Below are positions 24,370 through 36,260 of a stretch of 64,000 nucleotides of DNA, piece by piece; positions within the stretch are counted from its first letter, which is position 1; each line of letters begins with the position of its first letter. The notes under the pieces are model-generated. The model saw nothing but the letters and a program-made list of their open reading frames with translations, was not told the DNA's origin and ran no database searches. The position numbers and the translations under genes were made by a program. Source of the DNA: Plantago major (taxonomy: Eukaryota > Streptophyta > Magnoliopsida > Lamiales > Plantaginaceae); the NCBI GenBank assembly GCA_026545765.1, contig JAIFAC010000017.1:1-64000 (forward strand). The letters run 5' to 3'.

Positions 24370-25860
24370 GAGGAATTCGATTCATGATGTGACAATGAAA
24401 TGTGCGATATAGCATGCTTTTAGACCCTTATTTTTGGCCTTACATTCAATATTTATATCGTTTTATGGTCAATTACCAACTTCGTGTATATTTTGTAGGT
24501 CATGATCGTGTGTTTTGAGGAATTGCACGATTTCAGGCGCCAAAATGACATAATTGTGCGAAATTGAGAAAGTTAAGCAAATACGCAGAATTGGCCGATG
24601 CACGGAGTTCGAGGTGTCAAAACATGCCATGTAACCAGCCAGTGCGAAGATAATTGAAGATGCTACAACTTTGTAGAAGACAACTTTTCGAGAAACGAAG
24701 TTACGACGTCCGAAATTGAAGACCAAAGCAAACAAATTCGAATATGTGGGAATCGCACTCTACGGTCACCTGTGGACCGCAGAAGGGGCTTGTGCGGTCG
24801 CCTGTGGACTGCAGTCCACTGCAGTTTCATCTTTTAGTCTGTTTTCTGGTCTGTCAGGCTAGGGCCCGTCTTCCTAAACGTTCCTTATACACCAATGGCG
24901 GTTGGAGCTCGGAATTTTCAGATAAGACCATTGGGGTCTCAAAATCAAGAGAGAGCGGAGCGGAAGGGTTCCGAACAAGAGAACGGAACGTTAGGGTTCC
25001 GAAGCACAGAAGCAGCTCTCCTGAGAGAGAACCAGTCCTCGGGGAAGTGAAACCCCAAAACCCTAGCCGTCAGCAAGCAATCAAGAAGACTTCAAGACTT
25101 CCGAAGAAGCATCAAGATCGATCAAGAGAGGAAAATCGAAGAGGAGAAGCTGAGGGTCGACACTCGCCATCTTCTTACGGTTTAGTTGTTTCAGACATGA
25201 TTTCAATTCAGTTTACAATTTATTTACTTTTAGTTATGTTAGGCTAATTCAACCGTGTAAGGATTAGTCGGGATCTTTGATTACTTGGTTTATATATGAT
25301 GGAATAGTTTTAGCATCAATGTTGGTTATGCTATTGTTGTTCATACCTGTGTTTTTTGAGGAAAGATGCTTTGTTTGTTTATATTTTCGCGAGACATGAG
25401 TATTCATTGCACTAGATTAGGAGGTATCAGCTGTGTCTATAAGTTGATATTCTGCCTGAGGTTTGTTGTTGAGCTAGCCACTGGTGACAGCTTTGCGCTA
25501 GACGATAGTCTACATGGGGTATCTTAGCTGACTGCGCCTTGGTATAAGATATGTGACTTGTGTTACTCTTCAGCCGTACTATCACTATTTGTTATTCCTG
25601 ATATAAACCGTTTATCAAAGTGAAGGTTAACACTTACATGCTTTCCTCTAAGTTCTTAGTTCGTCAATTCTCTTTATAATTACTTTCCTGCTTACATGTT
25701 TATTTTACTTATTCAAAAATACCAAAAATCTGTTATTTACTTTATATTGAAAATCAACCATTTAATATTCTATTTCAGTCGAGCGTTATTCCCGAGAGAA
25801 CGACATCTCGAGTTAACTTACCGCTATAAACTGTGTGTTAGTGAGCTTCTGACAATTATA
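24370..25860 (+). mobile_element. Probable Ty3/gypsy-type LTR fragment
   Basis: The segment resembles a long plant gypsy LTR: a lead-in rich in short phrases about gcggtcgcctgtggac, a mid part with AAACCCTAGCC (around 25050), and an end with CCCGAGAGAACGACATC and TTACCGCTATAAACTG. These are characteristic of LTR 3' ends in such elements, but the usual TGGCGCC primer site does not follow. The frame 24744-25247 lies within it and has no known domain. Boundaries and TSD were not resolved. Confidence 0.4.
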
Positions 25861-25960
25861 AATTTAATCTTTTGATTGTATTAAGAGATTACAGTCTCTA
25901 CAACGAAATCAAAATCTCTGAGTGCACATCAAAGAAGAAGACGAGGAGGAGGAGGAGTAA

Positions 25961-26452
25961 GACCACTCTCGAGCACCACGGCGCGCCGTGGTGATAGCTG
26001 CTTGCAAATTCTTTGCAAGGCAGCTGTCCACTATGCTGGCCCACCACTTTACTTTTTTTTAAAATTCTTTTTGATTTTATTTTTTTTATAATTAATAAAA
26101 TATAAAATAGAAAAATATAAAAATTATACCGATATTCATGTTTTTTCGTGCTCTACAAATAGAGACCACTCTTGACTATATTCCGACCATTTGGAATTTT
26201 ACGATTTTAAACTCTTAATTAAAACATATATTTATAAATGCAATTTCATTAATTTCAACTTCTAAACACTCTTATAATATGGTAAATATGTTTTTTTTAA
26301 AATAAAAATAATAATAAAATAAAAAATAAAAAAACACTATTCATGGTCGTCGCGACGACCCATTGGACATGATTTTTTTAGATTCAGTCGTCGTGTCAGC
26401 CGTCACGGCTGCCACTATTTACAGTCATCGACACGACCCATTGGGAATAGTC
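25961..26452. mobile_element. Harbinger/Tourist-like MITE with TAA target sites
   Basis: TAA flanks both ends (25958-25960, 26453-26455). The left terminus GACCACTCTCGAGC pairs imperfectly with the complement of the right terminus (GACTATTCCCAATGG). The interior has no coding capacity but contains the palindromes CCACGGCGCGCCGTGG (25977-25992) and GTCGTCGCGACGAC (26347-26360). TAA duplications and a size of about 490 bp fit PIF/Harbinger-derived MITEs. Confidence 0.65.
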
Positions 26453-26769
26453 TAACATTTATATTTTCTTTTTTTACCAAAACTATCGATGAAGAGAGAA
26501 TTATCTAAATTTGTGTGAAAAACCCAAAACGTCTTACATTAAAAATTTGACGGAGTAAACAACTAGGTTAATAAATTATGATTCTCGAAATACAAACCAA
26601 CTTAAAGATTAATCTTAATTTTAATTTATAATTTTTTATTTTAAAATAGATACAATTATTTCTTATAATTTATAAGAATTTTTAATAATTTTTTTGAAAT
26701 TTATGAAATTATTTCACACTTTTTTAATTAAACGTCCCAGATTTTAACGAAAAATTTACACGTGTCCCT

Positions 26770-26771
<2 letters not shown>

Positions 26772-26842
<71 letters not shown>
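26772..26842. repeat. (AT)n microsatellite
   Basis: About 70 bp of almost pure AT dinucleotides, interrupted once by a G. A separate A run lies at 26949-26968. Confidence 0.95.
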
Positions 26843-26845
<3 letters not shown>

Positions 26846-27528
26846 ACATGTTGGTAAAGAAGAAATATTTGGGTAAAAGCCTAACTTTTTATCCTTAAGG
26901 GCGTGTTTGTTTTGCAAATTCTAATATAAGGGCAAAGGCCCAGTCAACAAAAAAAAAAAAAAAAAAAGGAATTTTGAACCTAAATGTAATTGTTTGTCTA
27001 TGAGGGTTTATTTTGAGAACGCCCTTCATAGCGGAAAAATTCTAACAAAAAACCCTTTGGCACTAAGTATTACAAAAAAAGACTTTACATGAGTTAATAC
27101 AGTGTTGTAACTTAGAGAGTTCAGTGTTAATATAATGATGTAACTCAGCGAGTAATGTGTTAATATAGTGTTGTAACGCAGAGGGACTCTAATTGTAATA
27201 AAATTTGGGGAGAGTTCCTGCATGTGATGAACCCCTTCACAGTGAAAGTATGTATGTCCTAGAGACAACTATTTATGAGGATGATATGTACTTTGATCAC
27301 ATTCAGTTTATTATCGTTTGTAATATTGTTATTTGGCATTGCATCTATTTAGCTAATATTTGGTTGTTTGAATAATTCGATAAGATGTTCCCATGGACTG
27401 CACGTTATCACCAAGTGTGTGAGAACTTGGATGACAGAACGTAAGTCTTAAAATGGCCCCAATCGAGAGTCATTGAGATTTGGGATATCAATGACGCACG
27501 TTAAAGATTGGCATGGGATCTGCATCAT
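26843..27528. other. Spacer, possibly start of copia 5' LTR
   Basis: At 27080-27190 a phrase of the form GTTAATA(T/C)AGTGTTGTAAC is repeated about three times. The later part (from about 27226) may belong to the 5' LTR of the adjacent copia element, but the matching part of the 3' LTR is deleted, so I cannot place the LTR start. Confidence 0.4.
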
Positions 27529-28796
27529 ATTCTTGGAGAATGTAGTAGCTCTCACGACTACGAATGACTTGGTCATTCATGATGGATGCATGGACACCTT
27601 GGAGGGTGTTGGTAGACCCACCGAGAAACCATTTGGTTAATTCTATTTATATGTCTATGGAAGTTTCGGTGTGTAAGGTGATGTATTAGTCCTTTGACTT
27701 GAGGTCAATACTGACTACATGTGTGAAGTGATGTGTTTTGACCATGACCAATGCTTACACTCCTAATGTGATAGATACGACATGCGTTGGGCACATCACG
27801 AATCACATGGGAGTAGTAGTTGAGCCAAGATAGGATTCATTCCTCGCAATAGACATTGGAGAGAATACTTTACATATCATAGTTAGGTTGATCGTTAGTC
27901 ATTGGCCAATGCATTACGATATATTCAAAATGGTGTTTGAATATGATCGAGGATCAACTAACAAGATTGAGAAAGAAATGAATAAGTTATTGGAACAGAC
28001 ATAATACTTGAACAATTAAAATGAAGTGTTATACTTGGACTAATTTAGAATTAGAGTCCAATAATTAAAGCTGGGCTGAAATAGAAAAATTGGGCCAAAA
28101 CATAATAAAAGGGGAAGAAGAAAGTTGGGCCAAAAGGCCCAGCAAAAGAAAACAACCGGGCGCGTGCCAGGAAGTTGATTTCTGGCGCGTGTGTTACACG
28201 CGCCATTCGGTTGCATATGGGGACGTGTTGCACGTCCCCATCACTCTACTTTTGTTCAGTTGGTTTTATTTGGCTGACATCTTCTTCTCCTTTTCTTACG
28301 TTCAGTTCATGTTTTTGGCTATATACATATTGTCTTGTATTATGTGTATTGATTGATAACAATTCATTTTGGAAATACACAGAACAAAGACAAAATAGAA
28401 GAAGACAAAATTAGATTTTGTCTTGTAAACACTTCATATTTTTTACATCGTGAAACAAGAATCTCCTAGCATTTTTATTGGTAGAGGAACTCCTGTGGAT
28501 ACCAAGGTTCAAGGTGACAATCGGCAACCTGGATTTTCACGAGGATTGGTATTTTCTTGGAGAGTAACTAGAGGATCTCGAAGAAGGGTTTGCATACACG
28601 GACGAGCAGATTGACGACTTACTAGAATTTGCTGGCTGAATTGCAAGCTTCCAGTCAGGAACCGGAGTTGCTATCAGAGTAAGCTCTCTGTTATTTATGC
28701 ACAAACACGTTAAATTATTGTTATTATGTTGGTCTATAAAATTTTTGAAATTTTTGCTGCGTATACTTAGAGTATAATCTGACCCATTTTCCAACA
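27529..28796 (+). repeat. Copia 5' LTR (left boundary uncertain)
   Basis: Aligns with 33222-34766 apart from a 277-bp block present only in the right copy. Ends CCAACA directly before the primer-binding site. It contains two perfect hairpins at 28183-28205 and 28218-28240. True LTR start may lie further left, since the right copy's 5' part is deleted. Confidence 0.85.
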
Positions 28797-28797
28797 G

Positions 28798-28809
28798 TGG
28801 TATTAGAGC
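28798..28809 (+). promoter_or_regulatory. Primer-binding site (initiator tRNA-Met)
   Basis: TGGTATTAGAGC begins two bases after the LTR end and matches the usual plant copia site complementary to the 3' end of initiator tRNA-Met, with one C to T change. Confidence 0.85.
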
Positions 28810-29639
28810 TAGGCTTGATTTAACAGTAATTTACGTGTTCTTCCTGTGTCTGGTTTGTTTGGAGATAAAGAATTCATATACAATAATTATATTTCCAGAA
28901 TAATTTTCAACTGTTCTTGGAAGAACAGAAGATTAACAAACCTGCCTTGTTTCTGTTTTTCGGTCCCTGGCATCATCAACCACCACTATCCCTCCTTCTA
29001 CCACCTCTTCGTTAACGGACTCGAAATGTGGCTAAGGAAGTAGAGAGCTCAAGAAGCTCCAGAATCTGCCATTAATGGCGGTTGAAGGAGCTTCGCGAGC
29101 TCTCCACATTCCACAATCCCACGACTCGTATCTCGGACCTTGTTGGTGAATTGAAGGACCTCTAGATTTGATCTAGTATGAAGGATGGGTTTGAATAATG
29201 AGAAAGTACATTTCATCAATTTTTCGATTCAAATTAAATCTTGTTAGATTCGATCTATTGTTGTTTGTATGATCAATTGATGATGATAATAACCCAGATT
29301 TGATCTTGGTTTGGTTTTGGAAAGTTTTCAGAAGTCGATTTGATGTTTAGAAATCGAATAGAACTTTCAGGGACCTATTTGAGGTTTTTGAAAACTCAAA
29401 GCCCTTCTGTTTGAGAAGATGATGGGGTTATTCGTAATTTTTAGAAAATTACAGGGACTGAATTGAACATTTGAAAAGGGGGATTAATTAATCTTTTGAA
29501 GATTGATTAATTGTTTAGAGACACCTTAAGGTTTTAAAAACTTAACAATGCATTCTTTAACTCACATTTAATTGTGTTATTGCACGTTTTGATTGTCTAC
29601 GTAAATTGCTTTACTTTAAAGTAGCAATAGAGTCCGCGT

Positions 29640-29775
29640 TTTGAATTCTTGGGTAGGCGGCGCCCATTATGTGTCGAACCGCGTTAATGCATGTATGAGT
29701 AGGCGACGCTCATTACTTGGTAGTCCGTGTGTTGCATGACTGGGTAGGCGGCGCCCATTACGTGTTGCATAATTC
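29640..29775 (+). repeat. Three tandem GGCGGCGCCCATTA repeats in copia leader
   Basis: The phrase GGGTAGGCGGCGCCCATTA occurs at about 29650 and 29741 with a diverged copy (GAGTAGGCGACGCTCATTA) between them, spaced about 45-50 bp. They lie in the untranslated leader between primer-binding site and gag, where packaging signals usually are; that role is only a guess. Confidence 0.75.
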
Positions 29776-30325
29776 TGGATCTTGGTCATACGAATAATTT
29801 AAATGTTCCCCAAATAAATTTAAGTCTCGGATTAGGTCTGAACGACGTCACCCATCATAATTGAGTGGTGTATTAATCCTTTTCGTTCGAGAGTATTTAC
29901 ACCCTAGTGTTTGCTCCGTTCTACGAGGCGAAGTCCCATTCATAGATGCATGGCTAGCATCGCATGATGGTTATGACTTACTTGGCTATGTCTTGTCGCC
30001 CTAGCGTCGGAATAGTTTAAGGACGTTGGTCAAACTTGGTTTGATCAACCAAGAGTTGCTTTGAGCAGTTGGTTTGGAGACCTACCGATTCAACTATTAC
30101 AGCGGTTCAGCCCTAGCTGGGGTTGTAATAGTGGGAATGCGGATCTTGGCCACTATGACTGTATTTGATATAAGTCCATGCTCTTCATATGGGGTCGTCG
30201 AGTATGTGAAAATAGTGGGAGCTAAATATTACTGAAGTCCATGTATATTTAGTTATTGATTGTGATCATAGAATTTTATCTTAGTATTGATTCTAGTTTA
30301 TATTTACTTCTCTATGTCCAGAAAA

Positions 30326-33159
30326 ATGTCTAATTTTTCCATCAAAAGCATCTTGGAGAAGCACATTCTGACTGGGCCAAACTTCCTGGATTGGATCCGG
30401 AATGTGCGTTTGGTTCCCAGACAAGAAAAGGTTGAATATGTGTTGGACATGCCTATTTCGGTTAAACCAACTGATGCTGCTGAACTTGCTAACTATGATG
30501 AGGCTCCTCGTCAAAAGCATGTTGATGATGCTGGTAATGTCCAGTCTGTGATGCTCGCTTCCATGAGCATGGAGCTGCAAAGGCAACATGAAAAGATGAT
30601 GCCTTATGAGATGTTGGATCATCTCAAGAGCCTCTTTGACTCTCAATCTAAGAGTCTCGAGTTTGACTTGCTTAGAGAGCTCTTGCGATCCAGGCTACAG
30701 GAAGGTGGAAATGTGTCAGACCATGTTCTCAAAATGATTGGAATCATTGAAAATCTGGCAACTGTCGGAATCAAATTTGAGAACTATGTGTCTGCCATTT
30801 TCATTCTGCAGTCACTCCCGGATTCATACTCCACGTTCATTGTGAACTATAACATGAATGCCAAGGAGGTAACATTACCTGAGCTCCACAACATGCTGAA
30901 AACTTATGGTCAGACCATAAGTAAAGGAAAGAGTGTTCTCATAGTGGGATCTTCTTCGCACACTGGTGCTAAAAGGAATGGTTCCAACAATAAGTTCAAT
31001 AAGAAGAAGAAGGCTAAGGTTAGACCAAAGCCTCAAACTCTTAAGTCTAAGGGTGGAGTTCGAAAGCAGCCCAAGATACCAAAGGATGCATGCCTCTACT
31101 GCAAGCAAAAGGGGCATTGGAAGAGGGATTGCGAGAAGGCTAAGGCGGATGGAGCTCAGATGCATGGTGCATCTGGTTCCAACAAAGGTATATTTGTCGT
31201 TGAGATAAATATGTCTACAAGTAATTCTAACTCCTGGGTATTAGATACATCATGTGGCTCACACATTTGTAATAATGTGGAGGGCCTAATTGACAGCAGA
31301 CCGGTTAGACCAGGGGAAGTCGACCTACGCGTCGAAAATGGAGCAAGAGTTCCTGCTAAGCGTGTAGGGACTTATAGATTAGACTTACCCTCAGGAATTA
31401 CTTTAGAACTCAGTAATTGTTATTTTGTTCCTTCAATCATTAGAAATATTATTCCCATTCCTGTGTTGGACAACATTATGGGTTTTTCCTTTCGTATTGC
31501 AAAAGGTAATTGTTACATTTTGCATAATGATATTAATCATGGAATTGCCCCTCTTGTGAATGGTTTATATTTGCTTGATTGTAGACATAATATATTTCAT
31601 ATGCAAAACAAAAGGCCAAAATTAAGTAATGCTAAGAATCCTACCTACTTGTGGCATTGTAGACTTGGTCACATCAATGAGACACGAATTGCACGATTAA
31701 ATAAGTTGGACTATTTAACTTCATTTGATTTTGAATCATATGGAGAATGTGAATCATGTCTCAAAGGAAAGATGACCAATAAATCCCTTCTAGGAAAGGG
31801 AGTACGAGCCGAGAAGGTATTTGAGTTAGTCCATACTGATGTATGTGGACCTTTTGTAACTCAAGCTAGGGGAGGTTTTTCATACTTCATAACTTTTACT
31901 GATGACTTCTCTAGATTTGGGCATGTGTATCTTATGAAGCATAAATCTGAAGCCTTAGAGAAGTTTAAGGAGTATAGAAATGAAGTAGAAAAACAACTCG
32001 AAGCAAGTATCAAAACTCTACGATCAGATCGAGGAGGAGAATACTTGAGCAAAGAGTTTACAGATTACTTAAAAGAAAATGGGATTCGATCTCAATGGAC
32101 ACCTCCTGGAACACCACAAATGAATGGAGTTTCAGAAAGGAGAAATCGAACCTTGTTATACATGGTAAGGTCCATGATGAGCTTCTCGACTCTTCCAACA
32201 TTCTTGTGGGGATATGCATTACAAAATTCAATTTACATTCTGAATCGTGTTCCATCTAAGTCAGTCGAAACGACACCATATGAGTTATGGCATGGTAAGA
32301 GGCCTGCTCTTTCACACATGCGGACCTGGGGTTGTCCGGCATATGTAAAGAAAATGCTCACTGGAAAATTGGAAACGAAAAGTGAAAAATGTTACTTCGT
32401 TGGTTATCCCAGGGAAACCAGATGTTACTATTTCTATTCTCGCGATGAACACAATTGATCATCGTTTCTAGGAATGCAACTTTTTTGGAAGACGACTATG
32501 TCTTCAAGGAACAAAATCGCAATAGAATTGAACATGAAGAAATTCAAGATCCACGAAATAACATTGAGGTTGAAGAGTTGTCAAATGGAATTGACAACGA
32601 TTCAGTGGGAGCAATAGGAGGTATGTGTGCTGGAAGCATGTCACTGGGAGGACATCTTACAGCCAGTGGGAGCGCAGCAGAAAACGCTCCGCGATCACAA
32701 GGTCCTGTTGCATCACCGACAGGATCGGTTGTGGAAACCAACTTGCCGCCATCTCAAGAGCCAGTCTTGGATAACGCCCCTGAGATAGCTCCGAGTGTAG
32801 GACAGCCTAACACTCAAGAACCTCAACACGATCAGAATGAAGAACGAGAACAAACGCTAGTAGTTGTGCCACAGAGAAAGAGAAGGGGATGGGTTATACC
32901 CGAACAAGTAGTCGTAGTTCGTAGGTCAGAAAGGGAAAGGGTTGGACCAAAGGATATGTTGAATCTACTCTTGTAGAATCATGAGGATGATGTCGTAGAT
33001 TCACCTGATCTAGATGACCCTAATACCTACACCGAGGCAATGTTGGACACTAACTCGGAGATGTGGCAAGAAGCCATGAAATCTGAAATAGACTCAATGT
33101 ATCATAATCAAGTTTGGAACTTGGTTGAATTGCCAGACGGGGTTAGACCCATTGGATGC
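30326..33159 (+). pseudogene. Copia gag-pol remnant (gag, protease, integrase, start of RT)
   Basis: The main frame runs to 32458 and likely starts at the ATG at 30326 (MSNFSIK), since the 13 residues before it are unlike gag. Gag carries a CCHC zinc knuckle ([14 protein letters not shown], 31091-31132). The protease motif reads LDTSC at about 31241, with serine where glycine is usual, so it may be inactive. Integrase has the HHCC region (HCRLGHI to CESC, 31651-31765) and the D, D, E core ([19 protein letters not shown]). A one-base frameshift near 32454 moves the reading to the next frame (32455-32976), an in-frame TAG follows at 32974, and the RT begins (MWQEAMKSEID, VWNLVELPDG) but ends at 33159. 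Confidence 0.93.
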
Positions 33160-33221
33160 CGAGAAACCATTTGGTTAATTCTATTTACTTGGTCTGAAAT
33201 AGACTCAATGTATCATAATCA
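33160..33221 (+). other. Filler DNA at a retrotransposon deletion junction
   Basis: 33160-33187 is identical to 33316-33343 (28 bp) just downstream, and 33193-33221 is identical to 33082-33110 (29 bp) just upstream. The two copied pieces sit back to back where the RT and RNase H coding sequence has been lost, and the sequence then enters LTR homology at 33222. This is typical of template-switching repair of a double-strand break. Confidence 0.85.
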
Positions 33222-34766
33222 TATTCTTGGAGAATGTAGTAGCTCTCATGACTACGAATGACTTGGTCATTCATGATGGATGCATGGACACCTTGGAGGG
33301 TGTTGGTAGACCCACCGAGAAACCATTTGGTTAATTCTATTTATATGTCTATGGAAGTTTCGGTGTGTAAGGTGATGTATTAGTCCTTTGACTTGAGGTC
33401 AATACTGACTACATGTGTGAAGTGATGTGTTTTGACCATGACCAATGCTTGCACTCCTAATGGGGTAGATACGACATGCGTTGGGCACATCACGAATCAC
33501 ATGGGAGTAGTAGTTGAGCCAAGATAGGATTCATTCCTCGCAATAGACATTGGAGAGAATACTTTACATATCATAGTTAGGTTGATCGTTAGTCATTGGC
33601 CAATGCATTACGATATATTCAAAATGGTGTTTGAATATGATCGAGGATCAACTAACAAGATTGAGAAAGAAATGAATAAGTTATTGGAACAGACATAATA
33701 TCAAGTTCTAGACTTATTCGAGTATTAAATGAATGAAAGGACCTTACCATCATTAGAGCCTTACATTACGTTGGTTTGTATATCCTCACAAACGTCCTTA
33801 TATATTAATATTATGCAGTAAATTGTCTAGGAGTTTCACCGTGAACCTAATTGAATTAGTGATTAATATATAAGAGGCCTATGGGTCACACTATATGGAA
33901 ATCTACTGAACAGGGATGTTAATATTATTTATTTATAATAAATAATATGAGAATAATTTTAATTAATTCAAATTGGACTTGAACAATTAAAATGAAGTGT
34001 TATACTTGGACTAATTTAGAATTAGAGTCCAATAATTAAAGCTGGGCTGAAATAGAAAAATTGGGCCAAAACATAATAAAAGGGGAAGAAGAAAGCTGGG
34101 CCAAAAGGCCCAACAAAAGAAAACAACCGGGCGCGTGCCAGGAAGTTGATTTCTGGCGCGTGTGTTACACGAGCCATTCGGTTGCATATGGGGACGTGTT
34201 GCATGTCCCCCATCACTCTACTTTTGTTCAGTTGGTTTTATTTGGCTGACATCTTCTTCTCCTTTTCTCACGTTCAGTTCATGTTTTTGGCTATATACAT
34301 ATTGTTTTGTATTATGTGTATTGATTGATAACAATTCATTTTGGAAATACACAGAACAAAAACAAAATAGAAGAAGACAAAATTAGATTTTGTCTTGTAA
34401 ACACTTCATATTCTTTACATCCTGAAACAAGAATCTCTTAGCATTTTTATTGGTAGAGGAACTCCTGTGGATACCAAGGTTCGAGGTGACAACCGGTAAT
34501 CTGGATTTGCATGAGGATTGGAATTTGCTTGGAGAGGAGCTAGAGGATCTCGAAGAAGGGCTTGCATACTGCAGACGACAGTTAACGACTTACTAGAATT
34601 CTTGTCGTTGAATTGCAAGCTTCGATCGAGGCAGGAGTTGCCATCAGAGTAAGCTTTCTATTATTTATGCACAAACACGTTAAATTACTGTTATCATGTT
34701 GGTCTATAAAATTTTTGAAATTTTCGCTGCGTATACTTAGAGTATAATCTGACCCATTTTCCAACA
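33222..34766 (+). repeat. Copia 3' LTR, 5' part deleted
   Basis: Matches 27529-28796 with an additional 277 bp at 33701-33977. The join in the left copy (28006/28007) is clean, so either a deletion in the left LTR or an insertion in the right occurred after integration. Hairpin arms corresponding to 28183-28240 carry mutations here. Confidence 0.88.
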
Positions 34767-35640
34767 CATAGCAGGGTATCAAAAAGTAATAAACTCAAAA
34801 GAAAACTACTATTTTTGTAGTCATTAAGGGAGTATTAGATATAGAATTAAAATCATGAGTTAAATAAAAATTGAAGTATTTTTAACTTGATTTTCTGAAT
34901 TTTGTTGTTACCCAAACAATTGTAGTGTTGTGTAGGTTAGAATTCCACAATCATGATTCTGATTGAAGTGAGAGAATGTGATATTAATATTCTTGAATAT
35001 GCCTATTGCAATTAATATTTATCAGCTTCTCTTAGCTAATTCATCAATAGCTTTCAAGCAAAGCATCTAGTTATGGTCAAGTAATTCTAGAAAATGAAAA
35101 TCTAGCCAAGTGAATTATCCCAAATTCGGATTGATTAGATCCGAAACAATTTGAAATATTATAATCCGAATAAAATCCAAACCTGTAAAACAATTGAATC
35201 AGACTTGACCTGATCCGAAACCGATCCGATTCAAAATGATAGAAAGTTCTTATGAACAAGATCCGAATCCGATCTGAACTCGATCTGAGATAAATCACAG
35301 ATCCGGACAATTCGAATTGATCCGATGAGAGAAAAAGAGCGACAAATTTATACGAAGTAGCATTTTCACATAATAATGGTTGAAAAATAAATAAAAATGA
35401 TAAATTAACACTTGAACTCATCACCATCTAATTAAAGGGTCACATCAGATTGAAATTGAGCGAGTAATATGAACGAATAAGATTTAAGTTGAATTTGTTG
35501 ATATTTAAACACATGCACTAGCCGGTTATTATACTACTTTAAATCATAAATTATTTTGATGTAAATATCAATAATTTTAACACATGAATTAAGTATTTTG
35601 TTAACAAATTCAATTTTTACATTTATGTAAAACACCAATG
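34767..35640. other. AT-rich spacer with GATCCGAA-type repeats
   Basis: No gene is supported. Between about 35110 and 35310 the words GATCCGAA and CCGATC recur irregularly, giving a low-complexity stretch with open frames on the minus strand that resemble no domain I know. Confidence 0.5.
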
Positions 35641-35903
35641 AAGGTCATCTATAGCAGTTAGTCTCGAATGGACAACTCACAACTGGTACAGGAAGTAAGG
35701 ATTATTCTGCACATACCAATAAAAATAGAGGTGGTCTTAGGAGAGGCCAACCCTAAAGAAAGACTAAAAAGACATATTTTGTGTAATTATATAGAAGCCC
35801 CAAACAAAAAGCCAACTATAAAAACACCCCAACCCAACTACAAAAACACCACAACCCAACCAAGGCCAGAAGGTGGGTCTTTGTAAACAGGTATACGGGT
35901 AAG

Positions 35904-36260
35904 TATATATAGCACAACCCAACCCACTTTCACCATAATTCTCGCTAAACCCTAGAAAACAGAACAAGCAAAAATCATCTCTCTAGAAATCGACCCCTCT
36001 AAATGCGATCAAATCGTGAAAAGCTTGAAACGTCTCTCTCGACGTGGTTTCTATGTAATCAAGCTCGAAAACGCCTCTCTCGACGTGGTTTCTATGTAAT
36101 CAAGCTCGGAAAAAGCTCGAACTCACCGGAAAAAGCTAAAAAATGGCCCGATCTCACTGGAAACATCACAAAGGTACGCAAAGTTAGATCTCGACCTAGT
36201 TTTTGGGAAATCGGTGTTTATTTCGCAATTGTAGTTGAAATTTCGAATCAGGTATGAAAA
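35904..36260 (+). promoter_or_regulatory. Promoter-like stretch with TATA box and short basic ORF
   Basis: A TATATATAG box at 35904-35912 is followed by a telo-box-like AAACCCTAG (35948) and a frame at 36003-36257 (84 residues) rich in arginine, lysine and serine. A 40-bp unit is tandemly doubled (36027-36066, 36067-36107) and repeats the phrase TTTCTATGTAATCAAGCTC. No domain recognised. It could be the 5' end of a degraded gene or transposon-borne sequence. Confidence 0.35.

Larger units (their letters stand above)
27529..34766 (+). mobile_element. Degenerate Ty1/copia retrotransposon, RT and RNase H lost
   Basis: Direct repeats 27529-28796 and 33222-34766 bracket a primer-binding site, leader, gag, protease and integrase. 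The pol gene stops shortly after the start of the reverse transcriptase region (33159) and is joined by patchwork DNA to 3' LTR sequence. A frameshift near 32454 and a stop at 32974 also break it. The element cannot transpose by itself. Both LTRs end in CCAACA, and the 3' LTR is followed by CATAG, whose 5' partner I could not locate. Confidence 0.93.

Noticed and set aside
24744..25247. 167-residue frame, arginine- and serine-rich
   Set aside because: No recognisable domain, lies inside a probable gypsy-type LTR, and has no splice or promoter support.
26880..26920. GGGCGTGTTTGTTTTG resembling a hAT-MITE end
   Set aside because: I could not find a complementary right end or an 8-bp target duplication.
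35077..35427. 116-residue minus-strand frame
   Set aside because: It is driven by the GATCCGAA-type low-complexity wording and matches no domain I know.
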